DNA from: JAAZZIT01 sp964480525
GTDB lineage: Bacteria; Bacillota; Clostridia; Oscillospirales; Ruminococcaceae
DNA: 48,410 nucleotides
Reading direction: 5' to 3'
Assembly (NCBI GenBank): GCA_964480525.1
Contig: CAYZOV010000013.1
Location: forward strand, 1 to 48,410
Shown: positions 7,714 to 15,076 of the stretch, piece after piece
Position numbering within the stretch: position 1 is the first letter of the stretch
Layout: each line of letters starts with the position of its first letter
Translations under genes and position numbers: made by a program
Notes under the pieces: model-generated
Told to the model about the DNA's origin: nothing
The model's input: only the letters and a program-made list of their open reading frames with translations
Databases searched by the model: none

Positions 7714-8265
7714 TTAACACGCAACCGTCAACTTGTCTAAACTTGTACCGCTTGCGTATAATTTGGTGTAAACCCTTGTGCATTTGTCGTATTTTGCAAA
7801 TTTTCGTCTGGCACTTTCTACGTTATCGTAAACCCGCCATGTCCCCACAAATTTGCTCTGTTCAGCACCTTTTTCAATGAATCCCCATACGTCGTCAGGA
7901 GGATAACCTAAAAATAACCCTATCTCGTGGGGAAAATCCTCGCTGTCGCTTAATTTGTCCATTAAACTAATTATGCACCGTTCGCAGGATTTTAAACAGT
8001 AACCACGCCTAGAAAGTAATTCATATGCCTTTTCGTCTTTTAAATCCGTAAAAAGTTGCGACGGACGGTATATGTAAATTAAACCTCTGCCTTTTTCAAA
8101 TTTTAACGGCAAAACCCGTAACCCTTTTTTGGTCAGAATTTTGTTCCAATCTCGTATGCTATTTCGCATTGCGGTGGCACTTTCGTATCTGCAACTGAAC
8201 ATATTTCCTGTCTTTAACCCCGCCAGAGTAGGGGAACAGTATCTTATAATCTGTTCGCCTGACAT
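7714..8265 (-). CDS. DUF3793 family protein
   Basis: 183-residue soluble protein matching the DUF3793 family as I recall it: an N-terminal CSPTLAGLKTGNMF, a central 'RPSQL' strand and a C-terminal half with CLKSCERC and FPHEIGLFLGYPPDDVWGFI. The family has no established biochemical role, but it is often next to flavodoxin and iron-transport genes in Clostridia. It leads a two-gene unit with flavodoxin, and the dyad at 8284-8301 overlaps the promoter region. AGGAG precedes the ATG. A heme- or iron-related function is only suggested by context. Confidence 0.8.
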   Translation of the reverse strand: MSGEQIIRYCSPTLAGLKTGNMFSCRYESATAMRNSIRDWNKILTKKGLRVLPLKFEKGRGLIYIYRPSQLFTDLKDEKAYELLSRRGYCLKSCERCIISLMDKLSDSEDFPHEIGLFLGYPPDDVWGFIEKGAEQSKFVGTWRVYDNVESARRKFAKYDKCTRVYTKLYASGTSLDKLTVAC

Positions 8266-8283
8266 TATGTTTTCTCCTATTCT

Positions 8284-8301
8284 AGTTAGTCTATGCTAAC
8301 T
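8284..8301. promoter_or_regulatory. DtxR/IdeR-like operator upstream of DUF3793-flavodoxin
   Basis: Dyad agttag-tctatg-ctaact: two perfect 6-base arms with a 6-base spacer, the same architecture as the boxes ahead of feoA, feoB and the ABC operon. It lies 19 bases upstream of the DUF3793 start codon. The core TTAG-N6-CTAA also occurs within the DtxR consensus. The regulator itself is not in the window. Confidence 0.65.
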
Positions 8302-8312
8302 CTAAATTTAAA

Positions 8313-8351
8313 TTTTACGCTTTAATCTTAGTTTAAGAAAAAAGCGTAAAA
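8313..8351 (-). terminator. Terminator of the feoB operon
   Basis: An 11-bp perfect stem (ttttacgcttt at 8313-8323, aaagcgtaaaa at 8341-8351) starts four bases after the HMA-protein stop codon on the minus strand, followed there by an AT-rich tail. It separates the feoB unit from the DUF3793 unit. Confidence 0.7.
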
Positions 8352-8354
8352 ATA

Positions 8355-8705
8355 TTATTTGATTCTTTTTGCTTCGTACCCCAAACGTCTAAGTTTTTTG
8401 ATAATTACTTCGTCGTTTATGTTTTCGCCAAAATTAACAACAAGTTCTTTTGACTTTAAATTTACATTGCCTGAAAGTCCTCTGATGTCGTTTACGGCTT
8501 CTTCTACACGAACCTTACAAGCGTTGCACTTCATACCGCTAACTGTGAAGCTTTCTGTGTATAACACTTTGTCAAGCTTTTTTCTTTTTAACTTTAAATC
8601 TCCCGAGCCACAGCACCCACCTTTGCCCCTGAAGTGCTTAACTGTATAGCTTATTCCGATTATCAAAATTATAAAAAGAACAACGGCGATTGCGATATTT
8701 TCCAT
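8355..8705 (-). CDS. Membrane-anchored heavy-metal-associated (HMA) domain protein
   Basis: 116 residues: an N-terminal transmembrane helix (about residues 4-22), a Cys/Gly linker GGCCGSG (about 30-36) and a C-terminal HMA ferredoxin-like domain with the metal-binding SGMKCNACK. HMA domains bind Cu(I), Zn or similar ions. Placement as last gene of the feoB operon suggests a role in metal handling at the membrane, perhaps keeping copper or zinc away from the ferrous system. The metal is not predictable. The Cys-rich linker could be a second metal site. Confidence 0.85.
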   Translation of the reverse strand: MENIAIAVVLFIILIIGISYTVKHFRGKGGCCGSGDLKLKRKKLDKVLYTESFTVSGMKCNACKVRVEEAVNDIRGLSGNVNLKSKELVVNFGENINDEVIIKKLRRLGYEAKRIK

Positions 8706-8727
8706 AAACTCACCCTTTTAAAATAGT

Positions 8728-8750
8728 AGGGGACGTAAACTTCACGCCCC
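8728..8750 (-). other. Intercistronic hairpin in the feoB operon
   Basis: Between the Cys-rich peptide gene and the HMA gene, the minus strand can fold ggggcgt with acgtcccc (one bulge) around a short loop. There is no T-run, so it is more likely an mRNA processing or stability element than a terminator. Confidence 0.35.
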
Positions 8751-8761
8751 CTTTGAGAAAT

Positions 8762-8950
8762 TTAATGTGTTTGATTGTCTGTAACGTGACTGTGACAGCC
8801 TCCACTACATTTACTGCCACATTCCTTTGCATACGGACAACCAATGCAAGCGACACCTTTTTTCTTTTGTTTGTGGATATAGTAAATTATTCCACCGATA
8901 ATAGCCACCAAAATAAGTATTACAATTATGTTAGTAATTATATGTATCAT
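8762..8950 (-). CDS. FeoB-associated Cys-rich membrane protein
   Basis: 62-residue protein with one N-terminal transmembrane helix (about residues 5-25), a basic stretch HKQKKKG and a Cys-rich tail (CIGCPYAKECGSKCSGGCHSH). This is the pattern of the FeoB-associated Cys-rich family found directly after feoB in many Firmicutes. It starts 23 bases after the feoB stop and has its own GGTGAG site. It is thought to assist ferrous uptake, possibly by binding Fe(II) or partnering FeoB, but the function is not proven. Confidence 0.92.
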   Translation of the reverse strand: MIHIITNIIVILILVAIIGGIIYYIHKQKKKGVACIGCPYAKECGSKCSGGCHSHVTDNQTH

Positions 8951-8973
8951 AAACTCACCATATCCTTTAATAA

Positions 8974-10974
8974 TTAGTTATTAGCGTGTAAATCGTATTC
9001 TGTTTTAAGCTTTTTGTTTGAATTGATAATGAGCATTACTACAACTAATACCATTGCCAAAACTGCTACAAGTCCAGCGATTGCAGGTCCAACGCTAAGT
9101 GCTGAAGCGTCTGTGATAAGAGTACCGATTGTGTAAACCAAGTATCCGATTGTGTAACCTACACCAAGCTGAAGTCCGATTCCGCCCCAGAGCCACTTTT
9201 TGCTCTTCATTTCTGAGTTCATAGCTCCGATTGCTGCAAAGCAAGGTGGTGTGTAAAGGTTGAACATAAGGTATGCAAGAGCGGCAACCTTTGTAATTGC
9301 CATAATGCCTGCTGCTTCTGCACCTGAACCGATAAGAGCGAGTTCATCTACGTCGATGAGGTTTTCAAGTCCTACAAAGCATACAGCAAGTGTACCAACA
9401 ACGTTTTCCTTTGCGATAAAGCCTGTTACTGCCGCTGCTGCAAGCTGCCAGCTCAAAACGCCTACGATTGGAACAAGCAAGTATGCAAACGGCTGTGCGA
9501 TTGAAGCGAGAATTGAAGCGTCTGCTGTTTCGGCAACCTTGAAGTGCCAGTCGAATGTCTGCATAATCTGGACGGCTGTGTTACAAAGAAGAATGATTGT
9601 TGCAGCCTTTACGATGTATGCCCAACCACGGTTGCACATTGATTTAAAAGCACCCCAAAGTGACGGAGCCTTGTATTCAGGAAGTTCAATAATGAAGAAT
9701 GACTTTCTTGCTTTATAACCTGCGATTTTGTTTACGAGCAAAGCACAAAGGAAAATAAGAACAATTCCTGTAAAGTACATAACAGCACTTACCCAGCCTG
9801 CGTCATCGAAGAATGCACCTGCGAAAAGTGCGATTACAGGGATTTTTGCACCACACGGCATAAACGGTGTGAGCATTGCTGTGGCACGTCTTTCACGTTC
9901 GTTTCTGATTGTACGGCTAGCCATAATTCCAGGTACGCCACAACCGATACCGATAACAAACGGAATAACCGATTTACCCGAAAGACCTACTTTTTTGAAG
10001 ATTGGGTCAAGTACGACTGCGACACGGGACATATATCCACAGTCCTCGAGAAGTGCAATGAGGAAGTACATTACCATTACAAGTGGCAAAAATCCTACTA
10101 CGGCAGCCACACCACCGATTACACCGTCAACAAGAAGTGCCGAGAGAAGTGGGTTTGCGTCCTCTAAAAGTCCACCGACCCATTCTTGAAAGGTTTCAAG
10201 CCAGCCTACGAGCCAGTCTGCGATAGGTGTTCCGACCCATACCTGTGAAATTTGGAACACAAGGAACATTACTACTGCGAAAATCGGAATACCAAGCCAT
10301 TTGTTAGTTAAAACAGCGTCAATTTTGTCGCCGAAGTTTTTGTCCTTTGTCAAAACCTTACGAGTTTCAACCTCTTTTACGATTGAATTTACAAATTCAA
10401 AACGCTTTCTGTCCTCTGCCTCAACAGCCTTTTTGTCTGTAAGGTCGATATTTGCCTGAACGTATGGAGCGTTCTGATATGTATTTGCCACCGCAACAGC
10501 CTTTTCAACAACGTTTTTCAAGCCGTTTGCAGATGTGGAAACTGTGTTTACAACAGGACAACCGAGTTTTTGTGACAAAAGGTCTACGTCAATAGTGTTT
10601 CCTTTTTTGTCCTTTAGGTCGCTTTTGTTAAGTGCTACAACCACAGGAATACCAAGCTCCAAAAGCTGTGTAGTAAAGAAAAGGCTACGGCTGAGGTTTG
10701 TTGCGTCAACTATGTTAATGATAGCGTCCGGATTTTCCTTTTTAACATACGAGCTTGTAATACTTTCTTCGCTTGTAAAAGGGGACATCGAGTACGCTCC
10801 CGGCAGGTCAACAGCCACTAGCTGTTCAAAGCCTGCGTAGGTCTTTTTAATAAGATGTTCTTTTTTGTCAACAGTAACACCAGCCCAGTTTCCTACCTTT
10901 TCGTTACGTCCGGTAAGAGCATTGTACATGGTGGTTTTACCACTGTTAGGGTTTCCCGTTAATGCAATTCTCAT
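8974..10974 (-). CDS. feoB: Ferrous iron transport protein B
   Basis: 666-residue FeoB. The N-terminal G-domain has GNPNSGKTT (G1), a G2 region at about GVTVDKKE, DLPGAYSM (G3) and NKSD (G4), followed by the helical regulatory domain. The C-terminal part has two Gate-type repeats with the usual GIGCGVPGIMASR and GFIAKENVVGTL signatures and about eight to ten membrane helices. It imports Fe(II), the available form under anoxia. GGAGG lies before the ATG. It is first gene of a unit with the Cys-rich peptide and the HMA protein. It has its own promoter and two dyads upstream, so it is transcribed separately from feoA. Confidence 0.97.
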   Translation of the reverse strand: MRIALTGNPNSGKTTMYNALTGRNEKVGNWAGVTVDKKEHLIKKTYAGFEQLVAVDLPGAYSMSPFTSEESITSSYVKKENPDAIINIVDATNLSRSLFFTTQLLELGIPVVVALNKSDLKDKKGNTIDVDLLSQKLGCPVVNTVSTSANGLKNVVEKAVAVANTYQNAPYVQANIDLTDKKAVEAEDRKRFEFVNSIVKEVETRKVLTKDKNFGDKIDAVLTNKWLGIPIFAVVMFLVFQISQVWVGTPIADWLVGWLETFQEWVGGLLEDANPLLSALLVDGVIGGVAAVVGFLPLVMVMYFLIALLEDCGYMSRVAVVLDPIFKKVGLSGKSVIPFVIGIGCGVPGIMASRTIRNERERRATAMLTPFMPCGAKIPVIALFAGAFFDDAGWVSAVMYFTGIVLIFLCALLVNKIAGYKARKSFFIIELPEYKAPSLWGAFKSMCNRGWAYIVKAATIILLCNTAVQIMQTFDWHFKVAETADASILASIAQPFAYLLVPIVGVLSWQLAAAAVTGFIAKENVVGTLAVCFVGLENLIDVDELALIGSGAEAAGIMAITKVAALAYLMFNLYTPPCFAAIGAMNSEMKSKKWLWGGIGLQLGVGYTIGYLVYTIGTLITDASALSVGPAIAGLVAVLAMVLVVVMLIINSNKKLKTEYDLHANN

Positions 10975-11041
10975 TGGGATTTTCCTCCTTGAAAAAATAA
11001 TCTATACCTATCCTTTTTAAAAGGGTATATCCGTTAATTTT

Positions 11042-11059
11042 AGTTAGTTAAGCCTAACT
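11042..11059. promoter_or_regulatory. feoB: DtxR/IdeR-like operator, feoB proximal copy
   Basis: Dyad agttag-ttaagc-ctaact with perfect 6-base arms and a 6-base spacer in the feoB leader. It has the same form as the boxes at 8284, 11493 and 14835. Confidence 0.7.
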
Positions 11060-11070
11060 GCTAATCAAAA

Positions 11071-11112
11071 TTTTTGTTAGCTAAAACTAACTAGCTAACA
11101 AAAATTATAGCA
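11071..11112 (-). promoter_or_regulatory. feoB: feoB promoter and distal operator
   Basis: On the minus strand an extended -10 (TGCTATAAT, 11104-11112) is immediately followed by gttag-ctaaaa-ctaac (11076-11091). That box is embedded in a larger 12-bp perfect inverted repeat (11071-11082 with 11093-11104, 10-base spacer). The repressor site would cover the transcription start. A clear -35 is missing, consistent with an extended -10 promoter. Confidence 0.65.
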
Positions 11113-11187
11113 ACTCATATTGCGTGGCGAAAGATACTTTTTACAAATCATATTCTTAGTATCTTTGCCAACGCTTAATGATTGCTT

Positions 11188-11403
11188 TTATCCTACTAAA
11201 ATAGCTTCCGCAAGCTGGCTGTCAATGTTGTAGCGACCGTCCTTTATGGAAACAACACAGCTACTCTTTTTTCTTGAAACAACCGTAATGTTTTCGCCAC
11301 TGTAGCACCCAAGAGAAAACAAAAATGCGTCAAGCTCCTCGTCGTCGGTGTCTATTCGTGATATTGTGTATTCTTTTCCTTCCAATGCTTCGTTAAGTGT
11401 CAT
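11188..11403 (-). CDS. feoA: FeoA domain protein
   Basis: 71-residue SH3-like FeoA, the small cytosolic partner of FeoB. It has the usual order: N-terminal 'TLNEALEGKEYTISRID', a turn LGCYSGENITVVSRK and the strand VVSIKDGRYNIDSQLAEAILV. GGGAG precedes the start. Its promoter and three dyads lie at 11445-11546. It is separated from feoB by 213 bases holding feoB's own promoter, so the two are independent iron-controlled units rather than one feoAB operon. Being rich in acidic residues early on, it is a rather divergent member. Confidence 0.88.
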   Translation of the reverse strand: MTLNEALEGKEYTISRIDTDDEELDAFLFSLGCYSGENITVVSRKKSSCVVSIKDGRYNIDSQLAEAILVG

Positions 11404-11444
11404 AATGTATACTCCCGATTTCTATTGTATTCAAGCTGTCGTTA

Positions 11445-11546
11445 AATTAGCGGTAACTAATTAGCGACAACTAACTTTACTCTTTAAAAACAGGTTAGTC
11501 CTCGCTAACCATATAATATTATATATCGAAAGCCGTTGTTTGTCAA
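11445..11546 (-). promoter_or_regulatory. feoA: feoA promoter with three DtxR/IdeR-like boxes
   Basis: Minus-strand promoter TTGACA (11541-11546), 17-base spacer, TATAAT (11518-11523): full consensus. Seven bases beyond the -10 lies ggttag-tcctcg-ctaacc (11493-11510), which would cover the start site. Two more boxes follow in the leader: aattag-cggtaa-ctaatt (11445-11462) and an overlapping aattag-cgacaa-ctaact (11459-11476). Repression by an iron-loaded DtxR-type regulator is the simplest reading. Confidence 0.75.
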
Positions 11547-11631
11547 GAGTTTTAGGAAAAATTTTATAACATTTTTAAGAAGATTTTCTAAAGGTTTTAT
11601 GTTAATTATCACCAAAAATAACGGAAAATTA

Positions 11632-11663
11632 AAACAGACAAGGCAATTAAACCTTGTCTGTTT
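11632..11663 (-). terminator. Terminator of the ABC transporter/peptide operon
   Basis: A 12-bp perfect stem (aaacagacaagg at 11632-11643, ccttgtctgttt at 11652-11663) with an 8-base loop. On the minus strand it is followed by taatttt. It begins seven bases after the stop of the 36-residue peptide gene, which supports that gene being the operon's last cistron. Confidence 0.8.
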
Positions 11664-11670
11664 TGCGAAG

Positions 11671-11781
11671 TTATTTATGCTTGTTTACATACTTTTTGCA
11701 AAGACACTTTACTCCCTCGGTCAGAGTAATAACTCCGCCTGACGTAGCGATAACAACCGCCGAGGACGAAAAAATATTCAT
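11671..11781 (-). CDS. 36-residue peptide, last gene of the iron-regulated ABC operon
   Basis: A short open frame of 36 codons starting 12 bases after the permease stop codon. AGAAAGG lies six bases upstream of its ATG. Its stop is at 11671-11673 and an intrinsic terminator follows at once. The peptide has a central hydrophobic/small-residue segment (AVVIATSGGVITL) and a basic C-terminus containing CLCKKY. I do not recognise the family. The tight fit between permease and terminator, plus a good ribosome site, argue that it is translated. Possible roles: accessory subunit, regulator or substrate of the transporter. It is too small for coding statistics to prove. Confidence 0.6.
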   Translation of the reverse strand: MNIFSSSAVVIATSGGVITLTEGVKCLCKKYVNKHK

Positions 11782-11793
11782 ACAAAATCCTTT

Positions 11794-14067
11794 CTATTCT
11801 GCGTCTTTCAGAGCTTCGACCATGTTTATCTTTTTGTTACGTTTTGCCACCATAAGTCCTACTAAAAGTGAAACCCCGAAAGTAATAACGCAACCGATTA
11901 AAATGCTGAAAAATCCTATTGTTGTTTTTAATTCATATTCGCTTGCGAGTTTCTTGAATACATAATAAAGCGTACCATAGCTTGACGGAATACCGATTAT
12001 TATTCCCAAAACCGTCAGCCAGATGTTCTGACTTATAAGCAGTTTTCCCACGGTTCTGTCACGAAATCCTAAAACTTTTAGGGTTGCAAGTTCACGTTTA
12101 CGTTCGACATAACTCATTATTCCCAAATTGTACAAAACTACAATTCCCAAAATTATCGCTGCAATAACAAGAATTACAATCATTAAATTCATCATAGAAA
12201 TATAACTGTTATAGCTTGAAATAATCTTATCTTTGTCTGATACTCCCGAAATTATGTCAGAGTTTGAAATTTCACTTGGCTTTTTGTTTGTGTATATTGA
12301 AGAAATAGAATATTCAAAACCGATTTTGTCCGCAAGAGTATCGCTCATAACAATACATTCGCTGGAGATGGAACGGACATAACCTGACACTTTGACATCA
12401 AAAGTTTTGTCGCTTCCATAAGGTGAAATTGTTACTGTGTCGCCTATTTCGGCTGTGTCTTTTAAACGCTGGCAAAGGTAAACCCCGTCGTCGCTGATTT
12501 CAATTGCTTTATTATCTTTGTCGATAACTTGAATTAAACCGTTTTCGTTATGGTAAATGTCAAGGGTAATAGTGTTTGCGTTATAGCTTATACCTGTCGA
12601 GGACTGCCAGTCACCGTTTAGAGAATCGCAAAGAGTTAGAATATCGTCTTTTTGTGCTGTTTCGGAAATGTTGATTTTCGTTTTGTAATTGCACACCGTT
12701 TCGTCGAGAGTTAACAAGAATCTATCCATTGTATCACGCATACCTAAACCTGCGAGAATAAGTACCATACAGCCGATAATTCCTATAAGCGTCATTGCCG
12801 AACGTGATTTGTGCCTTAAAATATCTCTCAAATTCCACTTTGTATCAAATTTAAGCTTTTTCCAAAACTTGAATTTTTCGATTTTAAGCTGTCGCATTGC
12901 CTTTGGTGTGTATGGTCGCAACGCTTCCGAAGCTGTTCCTTTAAGCATTTTCTTAACCGACAAAAAGCTTATGAGGGTTAATAAAAGAATTGTGAGAATT
13001 ATTACAGGAACACAAAAAGCAGGCATTTTTAGTTTCCATTGTGGCAGGTCTACATATGTCGCCATCATGCCGTTTGGGTTTATTATGTACCAACCGATAA
13101 TATATCCAAGCAATGTTCCCAGAATACTTCCTACTATGCCAATAAAAAGTCCAAATGAAGTATAATGCAAAAGTATTCTTTTATCACGGAATCCTAACGC
13201 TTTTAACGTGCCGATTTGAACCTTTTCGTTTGCCGAAATTCGGTGCATTGTTGTTACCATTGTTAAAATTGCAATCGCAAGGAACAAAACAGGCAAAAGC
13301 GAACCCATTGTTTTACCTTCGTCAATTTCTCCCGAAGCGCCTGAATAAGAAATGTGCAGGTCTTTTTCCACTATTTGAATAGTTTGTCCGACTGCGTTTT
13401 TGACCTGTGTTTCAAGGTCTTTTTTATCCATATTTGAAATAATGTTAATCTGCGGATAAAATGCAAATCCTAAATTATCTTCAAGCATTTTAGGTGAAAT
13501 ATAAACAAATCCGTGGGTGTTAAAATCCGGCATAAGCTGGGTTTCGTCAGCCACGCAAATTGCATTTTCGCCACTTTTGATTAGTCCTACAATTTCCCCC
13601 GAAATAGTCGCACCCTGATATTCAAGGGTCATTTTGTCGCCGATTGAGTAATTATTTACATCGGCAAATTTGTCCGAAAGCCATATTCCGTCTGAATTTT
13701 TTTGATACTCTTTACCGCTTGTAACTAACATAGTTGACACGTTAAAATCCTCAGATACATTCAATGTAACCGTTTTGTCGGTGTCTTTGATACCTGTAAC
13801 AACCGATAAATAACGTGTTGCGCCCTCAACGCCATTGATTTTTTTAATGCTGTCAATGTTTTCTTTGGTAAAGCCTTTTTCGGAATAAAGTCTAAAATCA
13901 GCGTAAGCTGTTTCTTCAAAAAAACTATTCATATTGTATTCCAGAGATTTCCATTCGATATTCAAACCTGCAAAAATCCCGATTCCGATAGTAATCATCA
14001 AAATCATTGAGATAAATTGAGATTTGTAATACCACGCTGTTCTCAGAAGTTTTTTAGCTAATACCAT
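11794..14067 (-). CDS. FtsX-family ABC transporter permease
   Basis: About 757 residues from the chosen ATG at 14067, which has GGAG upstream; an alternative GTG at 14076 would overlap the ATPase gene. Topology: one TM helix near the N-terminus, a large extracellular MacB-like domain, three TM helices of a first FtsX domain (about 260-385), another TM at about 425, a second extracellular part, then a final FtsX domain (about 640-750). This is the layout of duplicated FtsX permeases that act in peptide or lipoprotein extrusion and antibiotic resistance, not of importers. It is translated directly after the ATPase (two-base gap). Iron-type operators upstream make it unusual; the substrate is unknown. 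Confidence 0.88.
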   Translation of the reverse strand: MVLAKKLLRTAWYYKSQFISMILMITIGIGIFAGLNIEWKSLEYNMNSFFEETAYADFRLYSEKGFTKENIDSIKKINGVEGATRYLSVVTGIKDTDKTVTLNVSEDFNVSTMLVTSGKEYQKNSDGIWLSDKFADVNNYSIGDKMTLEYQGATISGEIVGLIKSGENAICVADETQLMPDFNTHGFVYISPKMLEDNLGFAFYPQINIISNMDKKDLETQVKNAVGQTIQIVEKDLHISYSGASGEIDEGKTMGSLLPVLFLAIAILTMVTTMHRISANEKVQIGTLKALGFRDKRILLHYTSFGLFIGIVGSILGTLLGYIIGWYIINPNGMMATYVDLPQWKLKMPAFCVPVIILTILLLTLISFLSVKKMLKGTASEALRPYTPKAMRQLKIEKFKFWKKLKFDTKWNLRDILRHKSRSAMTLIGIIGCMVLILAGLGMRDTMDRFLLTLDETVCNYKTKINISETAQKDDILTLCDSLNGDWQSSTGISYNANTITLDIYHNENGLIQVIDKDNKAIEISDDGVYLCQRLKDTAEIGDTVTISPYGSDKTFDVKVSGYVRSISSECIVMSDTLADKIGFEYSISSIYTNKKPSEISNSDIISGVSDKDKIISSYNSYISMMNLMIVILVIAAIILGIVVLYNLGIMSYVERKRELATLKVLGFRDRTVGKLLISQNIWLTVLGIIIGIPSSYGTLYYVFKKLASEYELKTTIGFFSILIGCVITFGVSLLVGLMVAKRNKKINMVEALKDAE

Positions 14068-14069
14068 TA

Positions 14070-14771
14070 TTACCACTCCACTTCTTCCACATTCATAGGA
14101 TTTTCCTGTTTTTCAAATGATTTGATTTTGCCGTTTTTAACTTTAATAACCACGTCTGCGACTTTTGCAATATTCTGGTTGTGAGTAACAATAACGATAG
14201 TTTTGCCGTAATTTTTCGCCATAGAAAGCAAGAGTTTCAGCACAACTACACCCGTCTGTGAATCCAAAGCGCCTGTTGGTTCGTCACACAAAAGAATTTT
14301 CGGATTTTTAGCCAACGCTCTTGCAATGGACACTCTCTGCTGTTCGCCGCCCGAAAGTTCAGCAGGGAAGTTGTTTATATGGTCGCTTAGTCCTACTTCA
14401 GCAAGCATTGTTTCGGAATCAAGAGCGTTTTTAGAAATCTCTTTTACAAGGTCAATATTTTCTTTTACGGTCAGAGTAGGGATAAGGTTGTAAAATTGGA
14501 ATACAAATCCCACTTTTTCCGCACGGTAATCTGCAAGTTCGTTGTTTGAAAGGGTGGAAATATCTCTGCCGTCAACGGTTATTGTGCCGCTTGTCGGGCT
14601 GTCAAGACCGCCGAGCATATTCAAAAGGGTTGATTTTCCCGCACCACTTGGACCCAGAATAACTACAAGTTTGCCCTCGTCAAGGGAAAAACTAACATTG
14701 TCAAGCGCTTTTTGTTGGTGGTCGCCTGCCGTGTAAATTCTGGTTACGTCTTTAAATTCTACTATTGACAT
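14070..14771 (-). CDS. ABC transporter ATP-binding protein (LolD/MacB type)
   Basis: 233-residue ATPase: Walker A GPSGAGKST, ABC signature LSGGEQQR, Walker B ILLCDEPTGALD, H-loop VTHN. 'DEPTGALDSQTG' is typical of the MacB/LolD/BceA group that pairs with FtsX permeases. The start at 14771 (MSIVEF) is chosen because AGGAGG lies seven bases upstream; the longer frame would begin inside the operator region. It is first gene of a three-gene unit with the permease and the 36-residue peptide. Confidence 0.92.
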   Translation of the reverse strand: MSIVEFKDVTRIYTAGDHQQKALDNVSFSLDEGKLVVILGPSGAGKSTLLNMLGGLDSPTSGTITVDGRDISTLSNNELADYRAEKVGFVFQFYNLIPTLTVKENIDLVKEISKNALDSETMLAEVGLSDHINNFPAELSGGEQQRVSIARALAKNPKILLCDEPTGALDSQTGVVVLKLLLSMAKNYGKTIVIVTHNQNIAKVADVVIKVKNGKIKSFEKQENPMNVEEVEW

Positions 14772-14787
14772 ATAAACTCCTCCTGCT

Positions 14788-14803
14788 ATTAGCATATGCT
14801 AAC
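14788..14803. promoter_or_regulatory. DtxR/IdeR-like box near the ABC operon ribosome site
   Basis: attag-catatg-ctaac; its core ttagcatatgctaa is a perfect 14-bp palindrome. It is a second copy of the dyad, in the leader just ahead of the Shine-Dalgarno sequence. Confidence 0.6.
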
Positions 14804-14834
14804 TTGTAACTTTTAAAATAAGCAACGCCTATTA

Positions 14835-14887
14835 AGTTAGACGTTGCTAACTACTTAAATTATAATACCAAAATTTTCATTTGTCAA
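14835..14887 (-). promoter_or_regulatory. ABC operon promoter with overlapping iron-type operator
   Basis: Minus-strand TTGACA (14882-14887), 17-base spacer, TATAAT (14859-14864), then after six bases agttag-acgttg-ctaact (14835-14852). The arrangement and spacing match the feoA promoter almost exactly, so the same repressor is expected to act on both. Confidence 0.75.
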
Positions 14888-14921
14888 GGTGTACAAATTA
14901 TATTTTAAATTTTTGTTAAAC

Positions 14922-15001
14922 TTGACGAGCGTGTTTTGTTTTAATTTAATCAAATTTAGCTTAATTAACAAACTATACTTTACTGGTATAGTTTGTTAAT
15001 T
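14922..15001 (+). promoter_or_regulatory. Promoter and 16-bp inverted repeat ahead of the FprA fusion
   Basis: A possible promoter TTGACG (14922-14927), 17 bases, TTTAAT (14945-14950) is followed by a perfect inverted repeat: aattaacaaactatac (14963-14978) with gtatagtttgttaatt (14986-15001), 7-base loop, then a T-rich run. It could be a repressor operator at the transcription start or a weak terminator/attenuator in the leader. The half sites read TTAACAA...TTGTTAA, opposite in order to a Rex box. Confidence 0.55.
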
Positions 15002-15076
15002 ATTTTTTTAGAATATATATGTAGAAATTCGCCCATACTCAATGTATTATGAAATAAAAGGAAAGGACGGATAATT

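Noticed and set aside
14963..15001. Rex binding site
   Set aside because: Half-sites are TTAACAA then TTGTTAA with a long interval, the opposite order of the Rex consensus TTGTTAA-N4-TTAACAA.
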